Origin: Prorocentrum cordatum
Taxonomy: Eukaryota; Sar; Dinophyceae; Prorocentrales; Prorocentraceae
Assembly (NCBI GenBank): GCA_963575745.1
Contig: CAUYUJ010017628.1
Coordinates: forward strand, 1 to 64,000
Direction of reading: 5' to 3'
DNA length: 64,000 bases
Positions 62,160 to 64,000 of this stretch are shown here, piece after piece; within the stretch, counting starts at the first letter, position 1, and each line of letters opens with the position of its first letter. Below the pieces are notes generated by a model. It worked only from the letters and a program-made list of their open reading frames with translations. It was not told where the DNA came from and did no database searches. The translations under genes were made by a program, and so were the position numbers.

Positions 62160-62490
62160 CGCCTCCTCCTCTTGCCTCCTCCTCCTCCTATCTCCTTCTG
62201 CTCCTCCTCCTCCTCCTCCTCCTCCTCCTCCTCCTCGTCCGTTTTACGGTCGTCTCCTCCTCCTCCTCCTCCTCCTGCTCCTCCTTCTCCTCTTCCTCCG
62301 TCTCCTCCTCCTCCTCCTCCTCCTCCTCCTCCTCGTCCCCCTCCTCCCTTTCCTCCCTTTCATTCCTTTCCTCCCCCTCCTCCTCCTCCTCCTCCTCCTC
62401 ATCATCATCATCATCCTTTTCCCCGGTCTTCTCCACCTGCTCATCCTCCTCCTCCTCGTCCTCTTCTGTCTCCTCCTCCTCCTCGTCATC
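62160..62490. repeat. (TCC)n array with ATC variants
   Basis: A long pyrimidine microsatellite that follows the Trp-rich exon. Poly-Ser/Leu/Pro frames are artefacts. Confidence 0.92.
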
Positions 62491-63836
62491 CTCCTACTCG
62501 AGCGGTCGTTCCTTGTCCAGAGCCCTGTTGCCCTGCCTTTGCCCAGTCGTCTCCCCTTGCCAGTTGGACGAGTGTGGGTCGGGTCATCCATTGTGGCTGT
62601 TTGTCTTCAGGCATTCTGACCGCGCCCGGTGTACATATGCTATACATCGCTCTACAGCCTTCCTTCTTCCTTCATTTTCCTACATCCTCATATCTAGTTC
62701 GTAGCGGAGCAGGTTCGCCCGTGCTCCAGTACCACGGCTGCCATGTCCCGCCTCGCCTCGATGGCCATGGCTCCTACGTTCCGTCGCTATCGTGGCGCCT
62801 GCAGGAGACGCCACTCGTCGGTACGTCAGGGCTGAACCAACCCATTCGCCGGCACACCACGTCGTGCCGCTGTACATCCCGCTCTATATCCGCCTTTTAC
62901 ATCATCGTTTTCGTGCACCTCTTCCCGCTCACTGTGGCAGAAAACGTTGCTCTAGGGCCCGTCGGGGCGTCCGCCCATCCGCAAAGACCAGTGGCAGAGA
63001 ACTTGCACAAACAATCCTTCAACACGGACAACACCACCGACATCTACAAAGACCTCTCTGCGACCCCTTTCCAGTAATGTTCGGACTGTGTCCAGGCAGC
63101 TTGTGGGCCCCAAATTGTCAGTGCCCCCGCCTGCGGGGGTAGCTTCAAGCGTTAGAGAGTTGCTCGGGACAAAGTTCACATTCGCGGTGCCACAACAAGG
63201 TTCCGACCTTTTTGGGACTGTGATTCGAGAGCCCTGGGGGAAGCAAACAGAGGCATCCGGCGACTGCGTCGCTGGTGCCGAGCGGGGATGCAGTGGGGGG
63301 TATGACGACTGGCACGCCACCTCTCCGAGGCACCACACCTCGGGACCCGGCCCTTCGCCTTACCTGCTCAGACCCGCCAGCCGGACTGGACGGGATCCCG
63401 TTCCGCGGTCCACTAGACGATCGTCCATTTGGCGGTGTTCAGTGCAGTGACCACACGTCGCTACGACGAGCATTCCCGTGATTGCGTCGCGGGATGTTCT
63501 GAGTACTGTGAGCACTGCAGTGGCACGGAAAAGGATGAGCACTGCAGTGGCACGACAAAAGCAGACACCCGATACGCTGACGAGGAGGAGCACATCCGGG
63601 GCAACCATCTTCGGCGACTCATGCAACGCCGCTTGAGGACCCCGGGCCTCCAGCACCTCTACGACACGCGGAGGGAGCTACACTCCGGATGCAATGCCAT
63701 CGGGGTCGGCACGTGCGCCATCGCAACCTGCATCGCCTGCATGGACGCAGGTGTTGGCAGCGGCAACTTGCTCCACGTCCGCGCTTGGGGGCCCGAGTAC
63801 CCAGCTCGTGTGCCTTTTCCAGAAGTGGGCGCTTGA
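62491..63836. other. No firm gene; hairpin and small duplication
   Basis: Unique sequence with scattered short frames. It includes a 7-bp hairpin CCCCCGC-CT-GCGGGGG (63124-63139) and a duplicated GAGCACTGCAGTGGCACG (about 63508 and 63536). The last 400 bp could be the 5' region of the retroelement whose Gag starts downstream. It could also hold the last exon of the Mei2-like gene. Confidence 0.4.
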
Positions 63837-64000
63837 GGAGATGATCTGGTCAGCGGCGAACTCAGATCTCATCGAGTTCCGCCTGGTGGCCTACGTCTTG
63901 TCGCGCCTTACCGGCATGGCGCGCGAGTGCGTGGACGAATGGCCGCCAGCTGTCCTGATCCAGTGAGGTCTCATCAACGGCAACCCAGTGCCACCGATGA
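63837..64000 (+). pseudogene. Retroelement Gag fragment, cut by the window end
   Basis: The frame through 63837-63966 encodes a Gag-type helical segment (FRLVAYVLSRLTGMARECVDEW) related to the minus-strand remnant at 35728-35985. A TGA at 63964-63966 stands where the relative has a Gly codon (GGA), and the same frame then continues GLINGNPVPPM to the window end. Either the stop is a mutation or this copy is dead. Confidence 0.55.

Noticed and set aside
1-64000. Dinoflagellate spliced-leader relics, tRNA, snRNA or rRNA genes
   Set aside because: I looked for the CCATTTTGGCTCAAG leader word and for tRNA T-arm words and saw no match with the needed context; a covariance-model scan would be decisive.

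Overview
The window looks like nuclear DNA of a eukaryote with a large, GC-rich, repeat-packed genome, most probably a dinoflagellate (inference). The sequence support is: LTR and non-LTR retroelements; dense tri-nucleotide microsatellites; long satellite arrays; and a protein gene split by introns, one of them about 9.3 kb long and one with a GC donor. There are no operons, ribosome-binding sites, CRISPR arrays, rRNA genes or tRNA genes that I could recognise. Most long open frames are by-products of GC-rich tandem repeats and are not listed.

Region 1 (1-14490) is a nested retroelement complex. A 5' frame carries an Arg-Asp repeat, poly-proline and a WW domain (50-1288). A second small frame (1409-1767, resuming at 8915-9233) is split by a complete LTR retrotransposon (1768-8909). 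That element has TG...CA LTRs differing at 2 of 177 aligned positions, a 5-bp GGGAA target duplication, a candidate primer-binding site and a G-rich tract before the 3' LTR. It encodes Gag with three CCCH zinc fingers and an aspartic protease with a DSG motif, but I see no integrase, reverse transcriptase or RNase H. Downstream, 9572-13906 is a LINE ORF2 (endonuclease, reverse transcriptase, zinc knuckle), followed by its 3' UTR. The interrupted frame is probably the ORF1 of that LINE.

Region 2 (14490-34260) is satellite DNA: a 21-30 bp and a 32-bp array, a 90-bp array, and then about 16.4 kb made of two interleaved families, here called A and B, all in one orientation and each ending in a (GTT)n tract. 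B copies contain a 21-bp repeat that encodes a heptapeptide, a variable (TCG)n tract and NotI-containing duplications. A third repeat, C, sits inside one B copy.

Region 3 (34260-49300) is a graveyard of retroelement and transposon fragments: a minus-strand Gag remnant, a frameshifted dUTPase, a cluster of perfect palindromes, a tyrosine-recombinase tail with a stop codon in its GRW box, a minus-strand LINE RNase H/zinc tail, long (GGA)n arrays and a degenerate 70-100 bp repeat.

Region 4 (about 49800-62100) contains the one convincing host gene, a Mei2-like RNA-binding protein. Its RRM is assembled from three exons (to 51677, 52149-52205, from 61483). The second intron (52206-61482) falls inside the RNP1 motif and is filled with satellites. 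The last exon continues into an acidic, Trp-rich tail. The window ends inside another retroelement whose Gag resembles the minus-strand fragment at 35.7 kb.
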